A stretch of DNA of 64,000 bases from Scatacola_A faecigallinarum (GTDB taxonomy: Bacteria; Pseudomonadota; Alphaproteobacteria; RF32; CAG-239): assembly GCA_018713605.1 (NCBI GenBank), contig DVOM01000001.1, positions 86,877 through 150,876 of the forward strand. Direction: 5' to 3'. This document shows positions 34,737 to 42,496 of this stretch, piece by piece (position 1 is the stretch's first letter; every line of letters starts with the position of its first letter). The notes beneath the pieces were generated by a model, which did not search any database, was not told the origin of the DNA, and saw only the letters and a list, made by a program, of their open reading frames with translations. A program made the translations under genes and the position numbers.

Positions 34737-35774
34737 CTATATTTTCTTACCGTTAACCGTCATCGGCAAACTGTTTTTCAGTTTCTGCCGGTACGCTTTT
34801 CGCATTTGTTTAAACTGCCGCCTTTTTTCGCCCGCACACACTTTTGACAAAAGATAATATCCGAAATACCGGCAGCGCATTTTCCAGAGGCTTTCCTGAT
34901 CAACGTCCGTATTCTGAACCATCATCACATCGGCTTCATAAGCTCTCATTCCCTTCTTCTCAATCATATACTGGAAATAGGCCGAATACAGCAGCTCGCC
35001 CAAATATGCAATTGTCCGCTTTCCGTTCGGCGAATATTCAGACACATCAAGAATCCGGTTAAAACCGGACAAAATCGGAAATACAAAACCGGCATATTCC
35101 ATAAATATCTTTTTGGAAGTTATCATCGACATATAAAGATATTTTTTCGGCTTGTATGAAAGCTGCTCCATAAAATTGCCAAAATCTTCATCTGCGGTTT
35201 TCACGTAAGCGATAAAATTTTCATAATCTTTCAGTTTGGTCCCTTCGATTCTGGCTGTAAAATCTTCTCTGATATCTTTCAGATTAATCAAAGAAAAATC
35301 CGAAAGACGCGGTAGCACCACGTCATATTTCTGCAACAGGGACAAAACGTTTTTTTCCGAAAGTCCCATTAAATCCAAATACCGCTTGTCCGGGCTGCTC
35401 ATCGTAAACATTGAATAACACCGGTCATGATTGTTTCTTTCAATATCTTTTCCCAAGGAACTCAAAATCAACTGCCGCCGATACTGCATAAATCCGATAA
35501 AATCAGGATTTCCGACCGCGTCAAAATTCTTCCACGCCCAGTATTGAACCGTCATTTCGCAAAAATTTCGATTCAAACGGGAAATATTGTCACCACTATC
35601 ATCGCCAATCGTATTCTTTTGCATCCACTTAATCTGTTCCGGCGTCAAAAAACCGTCCCGGGACTCTGACATTGCCACTGCACGGCCGGCATGTACAGGA
35701 ATCAACAAATCGTTTTTAAACAAATAAGTCGGCTTAAAATACGCCAACAGAATTTTGACTTTAGGTTTTACCAT
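34737..35774 (-). CDS. DUF4422 protein, probable galactofuranosyl-type glycosyltransferase (copy 2)
   Basis: The 345-residue protein has the same landmarks as the 18.9 kb copy: TIGDDSGDNISRLN, FCEMTVQYWAWKNF, IGFMQYRRQL, YDVVLPRLS and MSMITSKKIFMEYAGFVFPIL. Extra length at the C-terminus is basic (GEKRRQFKQMRKAYRQKLK). It starts in a TAATG junction with the second glf gene (1-base overlap). Two independent glf-DUF4422 pairs in one window strongly suggest a shared pathway, with DUF4422 using the galactofuranose donor. Confidence 0.8.
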   Translation of the reverse strand: MVKPKVKILLAYFKPTYLFKNDLLIPVHAGRAVAMSESRDGFLTPEQIKWMQKNTIGDDSGDNISRLNRNFCEMTVQYWAWKNFDAVGNPDFIGFMQYRRQLILSSLGKDIERNNHDRCYSMFTMSSPDKRYLDLMGLSEKNVLSLLQKYDVVLPRLSDFSLINLKDIREDFTARIEGTKLKDYENFIAYVKTADEDFGNFMEQLSYKPKKYLYMSMITSKKIFMEYAGFVFPILSGFNRILDVSEYSPNGKRTIAYLGELLYSAYFQYMIEKKGMRAYEADVMMVQNTDVDQESLWKMRCRYFGYYLLSKVCAGEKRRQFKQMRKAYRQKLKNSLPMTVNGKKI

Positions 35775-36883
35775 TAATACAACTCCTTAAACAAAGCCAA
35801 TGCTCTCGCAACGGCAACATCCATATTGTAATATCTGTAATCGCCCAACCGGCCGAAGAAATGAACATTCTTGCAATTTTCGGCCAGAAGCAGATACCGA
35901 TTGTACAATTCAAGATTTTTATCTTGCGGAACGGGATAATACCGCTCATTTTTTCCGCGTTCGAAAGCCGCCGGATATTCCAGCGAAATAACCGTCCTGT
36001 CGGACTTGTCGTTGAGAAAATACTTATGCTCGCAAATACGCGTAAAGTCATAATTGTTCGGATAACTTACCACAACGCCGTTCTGAAAATAAGGCGTATT
36101 CTCCTCTCTGATGTCAAACTCCAAACTCCGGTAAGGAAGTTCTCCCAGCTCATAGTTAAAAAACTCGTCAATCGGCCCCGTATAATAGACATTCTCCGCT
36201 TCAAAATTCTCCGCGTCATAAGGCGTATTCAACCTTACCTCAATAAGCGGATGAGCCAGAATATTCCCAATCATTTTGGTGTATCCGTCCTGCGGAATGG
36301 CCTGATAGCGGTCGACAAAATAGTCGTCATTGGTGGACACGCTCACGGGAACGCGTTCGGCAACCGCCGGATCCAGTTCTTCCGGCGTTACGCCCCACTG
36401 CTTTTTATAATAATTCAGAAAACCTTTCCGGTAGATGTAATCCGCCAGAAAAGACAGGTCGGCGTCATCCTGCTCTCTGAGTTTCAAAATGGACAGCCGG
36501 TTGCCGTATCCGACAATATTGATAAGTTTTTGGCTGATTCTCTGCGCCATGTCTTCGGGAAAGCATTTCTTCAAACTGTTCAGATTAAACGAAAACGGAA
36601 CCGTCTTCCCGTCAATGTAAGCCTGTACTTTCAGAAAAAACGGATGCCATTTGGTAAAACGCGACAAATAATGCCAGACCTCTCCGTTTGAGGTATGAAA
36701 AATATGCGGTCCGTATTTATGAATGCAAATGCCGTTTTTATCCCGATAATCAAAACAGTTTCCGCCGATATGTCCTCTGGCGTCAATAACCAGAACCGGC
36801 TCATTCAAAACGCCTGCAATCCGTTCGGCCATAACCGCGCCGGACAAACCGGCGCCGACGACCAGATGTTTAATCTTGCGCAT
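35774..36883 (-). CDS. glf: UDP-galactopyranose mutase, copy 2
   Basis: The 369-residue flavoprotein makes UDP-galactofuranose. It has HLVVGAGLSGAVMAERIAG (FAD-binding start), DARGHIGGNCFDY, KYGPHIFHT, FTKWHPFFLKVQAY, PIDEFFNYELGELPYRS and the C-terminal FFGRLGDYRYYNMDVAVARA. It overlaps the upstream epimerase gene by 14 bases. It is clearly homologous to but diverged from copy 1 at 17.8 kb, so the duplication is old or the operons were acquired separately. Confidence 0.95.
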   Translation of the reverse strand: MRKIKHLVVGAGLSGAVMAERIAGVLNEPVLVIDARGHIGGNCFDYRDKNGICIHKYGPHIFHTSNGEVWHYLSRFTKWHPFFLKVQAYIDGKTVPFSFNLNSLKKCFPEDMAQRISQKLINIVGYGNRLSILKLREQDDADLSFLADYIYRKGFLNYYKKQWGVTPEELDPAVAERVPVSVSTNDDYFVDRYQAIPQDGYTKMIGNILAHPLIEVRLNTPYDAENFEAENVYYTGPIDEFFNYELGELPYRSLEFDIREENTPYFQNGVVVSYPNNYDFTRICEHKYFLNDKSDRTVISLEYPAAFERGKNERYYPVPQDKNLELYNRYLLLAENCKNVHFFGRLGDYRYYNMDVAVARALALFKELY

Positions 36884-37706
36884 AGGCTTTTTCCTTATGA
36901 AGTTTCAGATAATTCATCAACACCGACCTGTTGCGGCGACAGCTGTCAGACAGTTCCTGAGGTGTAAACGGCGATACGAACCGGTGCAGTTTGTCCACGT
37001 TCAGAACAAACTGATCCCGCGGCGGAACGTTTCCCTCAAAGAAAATATGTTCTTCGCCGACAATGTCTGTCAGAAGTCTTTCCAAAGACAGGGCAAAACC
37101 GGCTCCGACATTGATTATCCCGGACACTTTCTTATGAATGAGAACACTAAGCGCCTTTTGCAGATAATCTCTGGTAATAAAATCTTTCCTTGTTTCCGGA
37201 TTCTCCGTAACAATCAGCTTGCCACGGGTTAAAATGCTTTCGCTGATCCACCCCATAAAGGTCTTATATCCCGTCCTGTTGACCGGTTCACCCAAAACGT
37301 TAGCCACCCGTACAATCAGAGATTGTCCCGGAATTATCCCCTGAATAGCCTTTTCGGCTGCCGCCTTGTTTTTGGCATAAGCGTCAAGCGGCTGCAACGG
37401 CGCTGTCTCGGCAATCTCGTCAGCCAAATTCCGGGAACCGTAAACTTTGCGGGAAGAAATCATTACCAGTTTTGTCTCCGAACCTTTTATCATCCGAGCC
37501 AGTTTTACGTCCAATAACTCGTCCTGCGACAACGTTTTACAGCTAAACTCCGGCTGTATCGTAAAATTAATAACAGCGTCAAAACGCTTTATTTCCTCTT
37601 TGTCGACATAATCCAGCCTTGGAAAACTCATAACGTCGTCCGATATGAACACGTTTTGCAAATTCCGAGCTAAATAGGCGTCATTACCGATTACAGCCAC
37701 TTTCAT
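36870..37706 (-). CDS. NAD-dependent epimerase/dehydratase-like protein (extended SDR)
   Basis: The 278-residue protein looks like an extended short-chain dehydrogenase acting on nucleotide sugars: MISSRKVYGS (catalytic Ser region) and YAKNK (Y-x-x-x-K catalytic pair near residue 131). The N-terminal nucleotide loop is unusual, VIGNDAYLARNL, rather than GxxGxxG, so cofactor binding may be altered. A terminal GAGFALSLERLL segment fits sugar epimerases. The gene starts the glycan part of the operon, 121 bases after the dead recombinase gene, with no terminator between, and AAGG 6 bases before its ATG. Confidence 0.75.
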   Translation of the reverse strand: MKVAVIGNDAYLARNLQNVFISDDVMSFPRLDYVDKEEIKRFDAVINFTIQPEFSCKTLSQDELLDVKLARMIKGSETKLVMISSRKVYGSRNLADEIAETAPLQPLDAYAKNKAAAEKAIQGIIPGQSLIVRVANVLGEPVNRTGYKTFMGWISESILTRGKLIVTENPETRKDFITRDYLQKALSVLIHKKVSGIINVGAGFALSLERLLTDIVGEEHIFFEGNVPPRDQFVLNVDKLHRFVSPFTPQELSDSCRRNRSVLMNYLKLHKEKAYAQD

Positions 37707-37827
37707 TTTGTTACCTTTTCAAACAACGCCCAAATATTCCGCGTCGGTTTGGTCACAGACAGAACCGGAACCAGCCCCCGTTTTCTGTCTCTCTTTGTTT
37801 TCAGCCTTTTAGCCAAACTGCCGCACC

Positions 37828-38454
37828 TCACGAATATTGAGTATGGTCGCGGTTTTCGGCATTTTTACTCTGCAACAAACGTCCGACTTCGGGATTTTGA
37901 GCCAGAAAGTTATAAAGCGACACGACGGAAATACCGGCTTCCTGTGCTGCCCTCTTTCGCGAAACGCCGGACAGCAGCCTGGAAACGATAAGCTCTTTCT
38001 TCCCGTCCCAAACACGCTTTTTATTCTTGCTGCCCAAACAGCGCCCGAGTTTGCAGCCGCTCGCCTTTTTCTCGTCAAGAGAGTTTTTGGTAATCGTCGA
38101 AACCATGCTGTTGCGTATTTCAATAGACAAAGCCAGCCCCTTCAGCAGCAAATCGGTTTCCGAAGACGGCTTTAGAACCAGCTTTTCCTTAACACAGACC
38201 AGATTCAGCCCTTTTCCGAGAAACGCCTTCAGATTTTCAACAATCACCGCCAGAGAATTTCCCAAACTGGCAACATTGGCGCACAAAACCGTATGCCCGG
38301 TCGTTTGAAAACCGGCTTCCATATTCCGTATATCCGTTTCCGAAACATACATGTCGACGGCAAAATCATTGTCTGCGGCATATTGTTCAATTACCCGCCG
38401 CTGTTTCTCAACCGCAATGTTTTTTCCGCCAATGTCCAAATACCCGATAACCAT
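37828..38454 (-). CDS. Serine-recombinase paralog with all catalytic residues lost
   Basis: The 208-residue protein aligns with the intact invertase at 38673-39272, including the same resolvase fold and C-terminal helix-turn-helix (EAGISVVSLYNFL). The N-terminal catalytic site is gone: where the active protein has YVRVST (Arg7, Ser9) this one has YLDIGG (Asp7, Gly9), and the SRLGRN loop (Arg72, Arg75) is ASLGNS (Ser63, Asn66). It should bind DNA but not cut it. The ATG at 38454 is chosen because it matches the start of the homolog and has AAGG at 5-base spacing; an ATG at 38472 has none. It sits first in the glycan operon, directly behind the invertible segment. Confidence 0.85.
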   Translation of the reverse strand: MVIGYLDIGGKNIAVEKQRRVIEQYAADNDFAVDMYVSETDIRNMEAGFQTTGHTVLCANVASLGNSLAVIVENLKAFLGKGLNLVCVKEKLVLKPSSETDLLLKGLALSIEIRNSMVSTITKNSLDEKKASGCKLGRCLGSKNKKRVWDGKKELIVSRLLSGVSRKRAAQEAGISVVSLYNFLAQNPEVGRLLQSKNAENRDHTQYS

Positions 38455-38478
38455 ACAAACCTTCGCCATCATACCATC

Positions 38479-38495
38479 TAACGAACGATATTTTT
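38479..38495 (+). repeat. Left inverted repeat of the invertible segment
   Basis: TAACGAACGATATTTTT, the exact reverse complement of the repeat at 38607-38623. It is 24 bases upstream of the start codon of the dead recombinase gene. Confidence 0.85.
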
Positions 38496-38606
38496 TCTTG
38501 TACTTTATGTGGGTAATTTTTGCAATACCTTTTTATAAGAAATCACAATAATTTTCTACCTTTTTTATAGGTTAACACATTTTTCTCTACCGGTAACGCC
38601 TTGGGC

Positions 38607-38623
38607 AAAAATATCGTTCGTTA
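38607..38623 (-). repeat. Right inverted repeat of the invertible segment
   Basis: AAAAATATCGTTCGTTA, the exact reverse complement of the left repeat. It lies 49 bases past the stop codon of the intact invertase gene. The flanks of the two repeats differ, so identity ends at exactly 17 bp. Confidence 0.85.
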
Positions 38624-38672
38624 AATTTACAAACATCAATTATTGCTGTTTTTCTATATGAAATACAACCTG

Positions 38673-39272
38673 TTAAGCTTTAGGTATACCTGCAAGAAAA
38701 TTATAAATCGTTTTACTGCTTACCTTCATAATGCGGGCAATCTGCGCCTTTTTCATTCCACCCTGATATAAACTGATTATCTCATCCTCTCTGCCGTCAA
38801 GAATATGCCTTTTGTTCTTCGTGCCGAATTCGCGCCCCAGTTTGCGTCCGCTGGCCTTGATTCTGGCCAGAGCCTCTTTGGTTCTCTGTGAAATAAGATT
38901 ACGTTCAATTTCCGCCGAAAGCGAAAACGCAAAAGCCAGAACCTTGCTTTGAATATCAGCTCCGAGCCGATAGCGATCTTTAATTGTCCAAACCTGAACT
39001 TCTTTGTTCATACAGATGTTAAGCATTGTCATAATCTGCAAAATATTGCGCCCCAGACGGGAAATTTCCGTACAAATCAGCACATCGCCCTTTTTAAGTT
39101 TCCTGATCATTTTTCCAAGTTTCCTCTCTTCAAAATCCTTGGTTCCGCTGATTGTCTCCGTTATCCATCTGTCAATTTGTATTTTTTCCCCAGTACAAAA
39201 ATTATTGATTTCAAATTTCTGATTCTCAAGTGTCTGCCTGTCCGTACTCACTCTGACATATCCGTATATCAT
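38673..39272 (-). CDS. Mpi-family serine DNA invertase
   Basis: The 199-residue protein is a complete small serine recombinase: catalytic IYGYVRVSTDRQTLENQ (Ser9), EISRLGRN (Arg72, Arg75), SLSAEIERNLISQRTKEALARIKASGRKLGR and a C-terminal helix-turn-helix (KKAQIARIMKVSSKTIYNFL). The whole pattern is that of the Bacteroides master invertase Mpi, which flips many promoters of surface polysaccharides. Here it lies next to a 17-bp inverted-repeat-bounded segment at the head of a glycan operon. The ATG at 39272 (MIYGYV) has GGAG at 7-base spacing. It has its own terminator-separated upstream region with a TATACT box at 39295-39300. Confidence 0.92.
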   Translation of the reverse strand: MIYGYVRVSTDRQTLENQKFEINNFCTGEKIQIDRWITETISGTKDFEERKLGKMIRKLKKGDVLICTEISRLGRNILQIMTMLNICMNKEVQVWTIKDRYRLGADIQSKVLAFAFSLSAEIERNLISQRTKEALARIKASGRKLGREFGTKNKRHILDGREDEIISLYQGGMKKAQIARIMKVSSKTIYNFLAGIPKA

Positions 39273-39323
39273 TTTAATCTCCGTAAAAAGCTTAAGTATA
39301 TTTCCGCCGTGCAATAAAGAAAC

Positions 39324-39348
39324 GCCCCGCAGATTGTATCTGCGGGGC
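39324..39348 (-). terminator. Terminator of the 39377 acetyltransferase gene
   Basis: An 11-bp GC-rich stem GCCCCGCAGAT with a 3-base loop followed by GTTTCTTT on the minus strand. It isolates the invertase gene from upstream transcription. Confidence 0.75.
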
Positions 39349-39376
39349 AAAAACACCAAATGTTACCTACGAAAAA

Positions 39377-40012
39377 CTATTCGATGAAAGAACGGCTCAT
39401 AATGTAAAATTCTTCCTGACTCGGCAGCACCTTCTTTTCCATCGGTTTCCAGGTATCATCGTATGCCCTGGCATCTTCCTCGGAAACTTTCATAACCGGG
39501 CTGCAGAAATAAACCTGTTTTCTACCGTCCAGAGCGCCGGGGACAAGTTCTTTGGCCATCATTGCCGCCGGATATCTTCCTTCTTCCGAACAGATGTTAT
39601 ACTTTTTACAGCTTTTGAATCCCCTGCCGACATAATTCGCGGGACTTCCGAACAAAACAATAACTTCATAACCAAGCGCCGACGCTCTTTCAAATGAATG
39701 TTCCATCAGCTTTCTGCCATACCCTTTTCGCTGAAATTCGGGCGCGACGCAAATCGGCCCCAACGTCAGAATTTCCTTTTCCCGTCCGTTTTCGTCAACC
39801 AATCTGGCCCGCGTGTACATAACGCTCCCGACAATCTGTCCGTCCTCTTCAATAACCAAAGACAGTTCCGGCACAAAATCGGCATGCGAACGCATAACAT
39901 GCACCAGATAATGTTCGACGCAACCGGGAACATAAATGTTATAAAAGGCCTTTCTGGTCAGTTCCTCAACAATCCCATAATCCTTTTCCGTCTCGTTCCG
40001 TATAACTGCCAT
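39377..40012 (-). CDS. GNAT family acetyltransferase (YhbS-like)
   Basis: The 211-residue protein has the GNAT core: GQIVGSVMYTRARLVD, ILTLGPICVAPEFQRKGYGRKLM with an intact acetyl-CoA loop (QRKGYG, near residue 98), and SALGYEVIVLFGSPANYVGRGF typical of YhbS-type enzymes. It has an extended C-terminus. The substrate is unknown. It is transcribed away from ogt and ends in a strong terminator. Confidence 0.82.
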   Translation of the reverse strand: MAVIRNETEKDYGIVEELTRKAFYNIYVPGCVEHYLVHVMRSHADFVPELSLVIEEDGQIVGSVMYTRARLVDENGREKEILTLGPICVAPEFQRKGYGRKLMEHSFERASALGYEVIVLFGSPANYVGRGFKSCKKYNICSEEGRYPAAMMAKELVPGALDGRKQVYFCSPVMKVSEEDARAYDDTWKPMEKKVLPSQEEFYIMSRSFIE

Positions 40013-40171
40013 TTCAAAATTTCTCCGATAGTCTCAAAATATTCCCACTATTATAAGCAAATAAACTAAAATCATCAACGCATATCATTTACCGACAAAA
40101 AACCTGTTCCATTTTTCCTTTTTTCTTTTTAATATTAAACAAATAAAATTCACATGCGACGGAGCAGACAA

Positions 40172-40705
40172 ATGCAATATACAGGGAAATATAAATCACC
40201 TTTAGGCAACATTCTCCTGGCGGCCGACGAAAAAGGACTGACCGGCCTGTGGTTTGAGGGACAGAAATATTTCGCCCGCTGCCTCGATAAAGAGCATGAA
40301 GAGAAAAACCTGCCCGTTTTCAGAGACGCCAAACGATGGCTTGACATATATTTTACGGGAAAAGAACCGAACTTCAAACTGCCGCTCCATTTTACGGGAA
40401 CATCCTTCCAAAACGAAGTATGGGAAATCTTATATACAATCCCTTACGGAAAAACAACAACCTACGGCGAAATAGCCCGGCTTCTCGCCCAAAAGAAAGG
40501 ACTTGCGCAAATGTCGGCTCAGGCCGTCGGCGGCGCCGTCGGACATAACGAAATATCAATTATCGTTCCCTGCCACAGAGTCGTCGGCGCTTCCGGCAGC
40601 CTTACCGGATACGCCGGCGGAATTGACAGAAAGATAAAGCTTCTCAAACTGGAAGGGGCGTTACAAGATGGCTTTTTTGTTCCGAAAAAAAGCACTGCTC
40701 CCTGA
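40172..40705 (+). CDS. ogt: Methylated-DNA-protein-cysteine methyltransferase (Ogt)
   Basis: The enzyme transfers the alkyl group from O6-methylguanine to its own cysteine, a suicide repair reaction. The 177-residue protein has the active-site IVPCHRVVGASGSLTGYAGG with Cys near residue 140, and the DNA-binding GTSFQNEVWEILYTIPYGKTTTYGE segment. The ATG at 40172 has GGAG 8 bases upstream and is better than the ATG at 40154. It is followed after 42 bases by tag, so the two alkylation-repair genes form one unit. Confidence 0.93.
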   Translation: MQYTGKYKSPLGNILLAADEKGLTGLWFEGQKYFARCLDKEHEEKNLPVFRDAKRWLDIYFTGKEPNFKLPLHFTGTSFQNEVWEILYTIPYGKTTTYGEIARLLAQKKGLAQMSAQAVGGAVGHNEISIIVPCHRVVGASGSLTGYAGGIDRKIKLLKLEGALQDGFFVPKKSTAP

Positions 40706-40747
40706 ATATAGGCAACCGGCAGATAAAAACGACTTCAAGGAGGAACA

Positions 40748-41353
40748 ATGGGATACTGCGGATGGAACTCGGCTTCGGAAATCGACCGGCATTACCATGA
40801 TACGGAATGGGGTATCCCTGTTCACAATGACCAGAAACAGTTTGAATATCTCATGATGGAAGTCATGCAATGCGGACTGAGCTGGGAATTAATGCTCCGC
40901 AAAAGGGAAATATTCCGCCAATGTTTTGACAACTTTGATTTTGACAAAGTTGCGGCTTACGATGACCGGAACCTCGAACGCATTATGAATACGGATGGCA
41001 TGATCCGTTCGCCGCGTAAAATCAGGGCAATTATTAACAATGCGCGCTGTTTTCAAAAAGTCCGCGATTTATACGGCAGCTTTTCAAATTATTTATGGGC
41101 CTACTCTGACGGAAAAACCATTATCTATTCCAGTCACGGCGGCGGACGCATCCCCGTAAGCAACGGCTTGTCAGCAAGGATCAGCAAGGACTTGAAAAGC
41201 AAGGGCTTTAAATATCTGGGAGCCGTAACAGTCTATTCTCATCTGCAGGCTTGCGGCATAATCAACGACCACGACACAGACTGCCCTTGTTACAAAAAAA
41301 TAAACGGCAGCTTTCCGACAATAACCAAACTTGACGATCAAGACAAATTTTAG
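40748..41353 (+). CDS. tag: DNA-3-methyladenine glycosylase I
   Basis: Tag excises 3-methyladenine. The 201-residue protein has the family's YCGWNS start, the YHDTEWGIPVHND motif, MQCGLSWELMLRKREIFRQCFDNFDFDKV and a Zn-binding tail HDTDCPCY. The zinc ligands (Cys4, His17, and a later His/Cys pair) match the family. Ribosome binding site AAGGAGG is excellent. It is co-transcribed with ogt. Confidence 0.93.
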   Translation: MGYCGWNSASEIDRHYHDTEWGIPVHNDQKQFEYLMMEVMQCGLSWELMLRKREIFRQCFDNFDFDKVAAYDDRNLERIMNTDGMIRSPRKIRAIINNARCFQKVRDLYGSFSNYLWAYSDGKTIIYSSHGGGRIPVSNGLSARISKDLKSKGFKYLGAVTVYSHLQACGIINDHDTDCPCYKKINGSFPTITKLDDQDKF

Positions 41354-41389
41354 AAGCGCATAAGATTTCAACAATGCAACATACTGAAC

Positions 41390-41439
41390 TTATAAAAGAA
41401 AATCAGCTCCCATGATAGGAGCTGTTAACTATGGTGAGC
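41390..41439 (+). repeat. Direct repeat of the tRNA-Ile2 3' flank (copy A)
   Basis: About 50 bases beginning TTATAAAAGAAAATCAGCTC are repeated with 45 identities at 42277-42326. The copy covers the end of a tRNA (ACCA) and its downstream terminator hairpin. It bounds the AT-rich islet with the acetyltransferase gene. Confidence 0.75.
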
Positions 41440-41535
41440 ATGAGCTGGCAATTCACGAATAATTTACATAAACTTAAGAAAGACTATTTTATATTTACAA
41501 TAGATGTTAATTTTAATAATTATCTGGGATTAATA

Positions 41536-42027
41536 ATGAAGTTGGAACTATTTACAAACAGCCTCGAACTTGAAGAATATTTGCGCGTTGCTACACTTTC
41601 AGTCATTTTCGATTCTGAAGAAGTGCATATAAGCAAAAAATTTAGAGAAGAAATAACTACGGCTCTAAAATACACCCAATCATTGCCCAAAAATTTCCAG
41701 TTTAAATATTCCCCTTGGGTTCTTTATGCTTTCAGAAATGAACAAAATGAAATAGTTGGAACAGTTGTTGTCGGACAAGAAAGTCACATGGATAAAGCCG
41801 GGCAACTGGAATATGTCGCAATAAGACGGGACCAACAAAGAAAAGGATATGGAAAATGCCTGATTAAAACAATAATTGATGAGATTAAACTACACTCTAA
41901 ATATAAATGTGTTACCTTAAGTACAAATAAAAAAAATGTAGGCTTTTATGAAAAATGCGGACTGACTCTTGCCGGTAAATTGAAATTTAACAAAACTTAT
42001 CGCTATTTTTTAACGAAAACTATCTAG
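41536..42027 (+). CDS. GNAT acetyltransferase in an AT-rich islet
   Basis: The 163-residue protein has a GNAT fold: EIVGTVVVGQESHMDKAGQLEYVAIRRDQQRKGYGKCLIKTII with an intact CoA loop (QRKGYG), and a C-terminal KNVGFYEKCGLTLAGKLKF. Base composition is clearly more AT-rich than neighbours, and the gene lies between direct repeats of the tRNA-Ile2 end, both pointing to acquisition. The start MKLELFTNS at 41536 is chosen because the domain begins there; the frame is open further upstream. The ribosome binding site is weak. Confidence 0.78.
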   Translation: MKLELFTNSLELEEYLRVATLSVIFDSEEVHISKKFREEITTALKYTQSLPKNFQFKYSPWVLYAFRNEQNEIVGTVVVGQESHMDKAGQLEYVAIRRDQQRKGYGKCLIKTIIDEIKLHSKYKCVTLSTNKKNVGFYEKCGLTLAGKLKFNKTYRYFLTKTI

Positions 42028-42276
42028 TTGCAATTAAAGCAGCATGACCATTAGGATAGATATACCTATTCCAAAACTACAAAACAAGAATCTCCCTCGA
42101 ACCAAATCGGAAGCCCTTATATAGCAATATCCCAAAAACACGTCCCCAAGACCCTACTGGACTCAAACTATATTAAATCATTGAAAAATAAAGGAATATA
42201 AACAAACGAGTTCGGAAATCCCTCCCAAAATATGATTTTAAAATTTACAACATCCGAACTCGGTTAAGCCATTGAT
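42028..42276. other. AT-rich non-coding islet end with possible gene remnant
   Basis: About 250 bases without a complete gene. A plus-strand reading ending at 42201 (IGSPYIAISQKHVPKTLL, then SNYIKSLKNKGI and a stop) looks like the tail of a decayed coding sequence; it is not recognised. Further on, CGAGTTCGGA and TCCGAACTCG form a 10-bp inverted repeat about 38 bases apart (42207-42264), perhaps an old terminator or element end. Confidence 0.35.
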
Positions 42277-42326
42277 TTATAAAAGAAAAACAGCTCCCGT
42301 GATGGAAGCTGTTAACTATGGTGGGC
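42277..42326 (+). repeat. Direct repeat of the tRNA-Ile2 3' flank (copy B)
   Basis: The intact counterpart of copy A at the true 3' end of the tRNA gene. It includes the tRNA terminator hairpin (AACAGCTTCC with GGGAGCTGTT plus T-run on the minus strand). Confidence 0.75.
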
Positions 42327-42395
42327 CCTGCCGGACTCGAACCTGCGACCAGACCGTTATGAGCGGCCTGCTCTAACCAACTGAGCTAAGGGCCC
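42319..42395 (-). tRNA. tRNA-Ile2 (CAT anticodon, lysidine type)
   Basis: A full cloverleaf on the minus strand: acceptor GGGCCC pairing with GGGCCC, D-arm TTAGCTCAGTTGGTTAGAGC, anticodon loop CTCATAA, T-arm with GTTCGAGTC and encoded CCA. CAT could read Met, but the body matches tRNA-Ile2, whose C34 is modified to lysidine to read AUA. Confidence 0.85.
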
Positions 42396-42496
42396 GATGA
42401 CAAAATGAAGATATGAAATTCATTCGCCGGAGTCAAGCATAATTAAAAAAATAATCCTTGCAAAATTTAAATTTTGCAAGGATCAAAAAAATCACT

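Larger units (their letters stand above)
38479..38623. promoter_or_regulatory. Candidate invertible promoter segment
   Basis: A 111-bp AT-rich segment (38496-38606) is bounded by perfect 17-bp inverted repeats. In the orientation seen, the minus strand holds TTGCAA, a 17-base spacer and TACAAG near the left repeat, which would drive the dead-recombinase gene and the glycan operon. Other weak boxes face the opposite way. It lies between two serine-recombinase genes, one of them an intact Mpi-family invertase. Confidence 0.65.

Noticed and set aside
38479..38623. The 17-bp inverted repeat as a simple transcription terminator
   Set aside because: A 111-base loop is far too long for an intrinsic terminator, and other terminators here have loops of 2-12 bases.
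37828..39272. Transposon resolvase pair belonging to a mobile element
   Set aside because: No transposase, no terminal repeats of a transposon and no target duplication. The intact protein matches the Mpi invertase type, and the inverted repeats bound only 111 bases.
42319..42395. tRNA with CAT anticodon as elongator or initiator tRNA-Met
   Set aside because: The acceptor and D-arm sequence match tRNA-Ile2 better; initiator features such as three G-C pairs next to the anticodon loop are missing.
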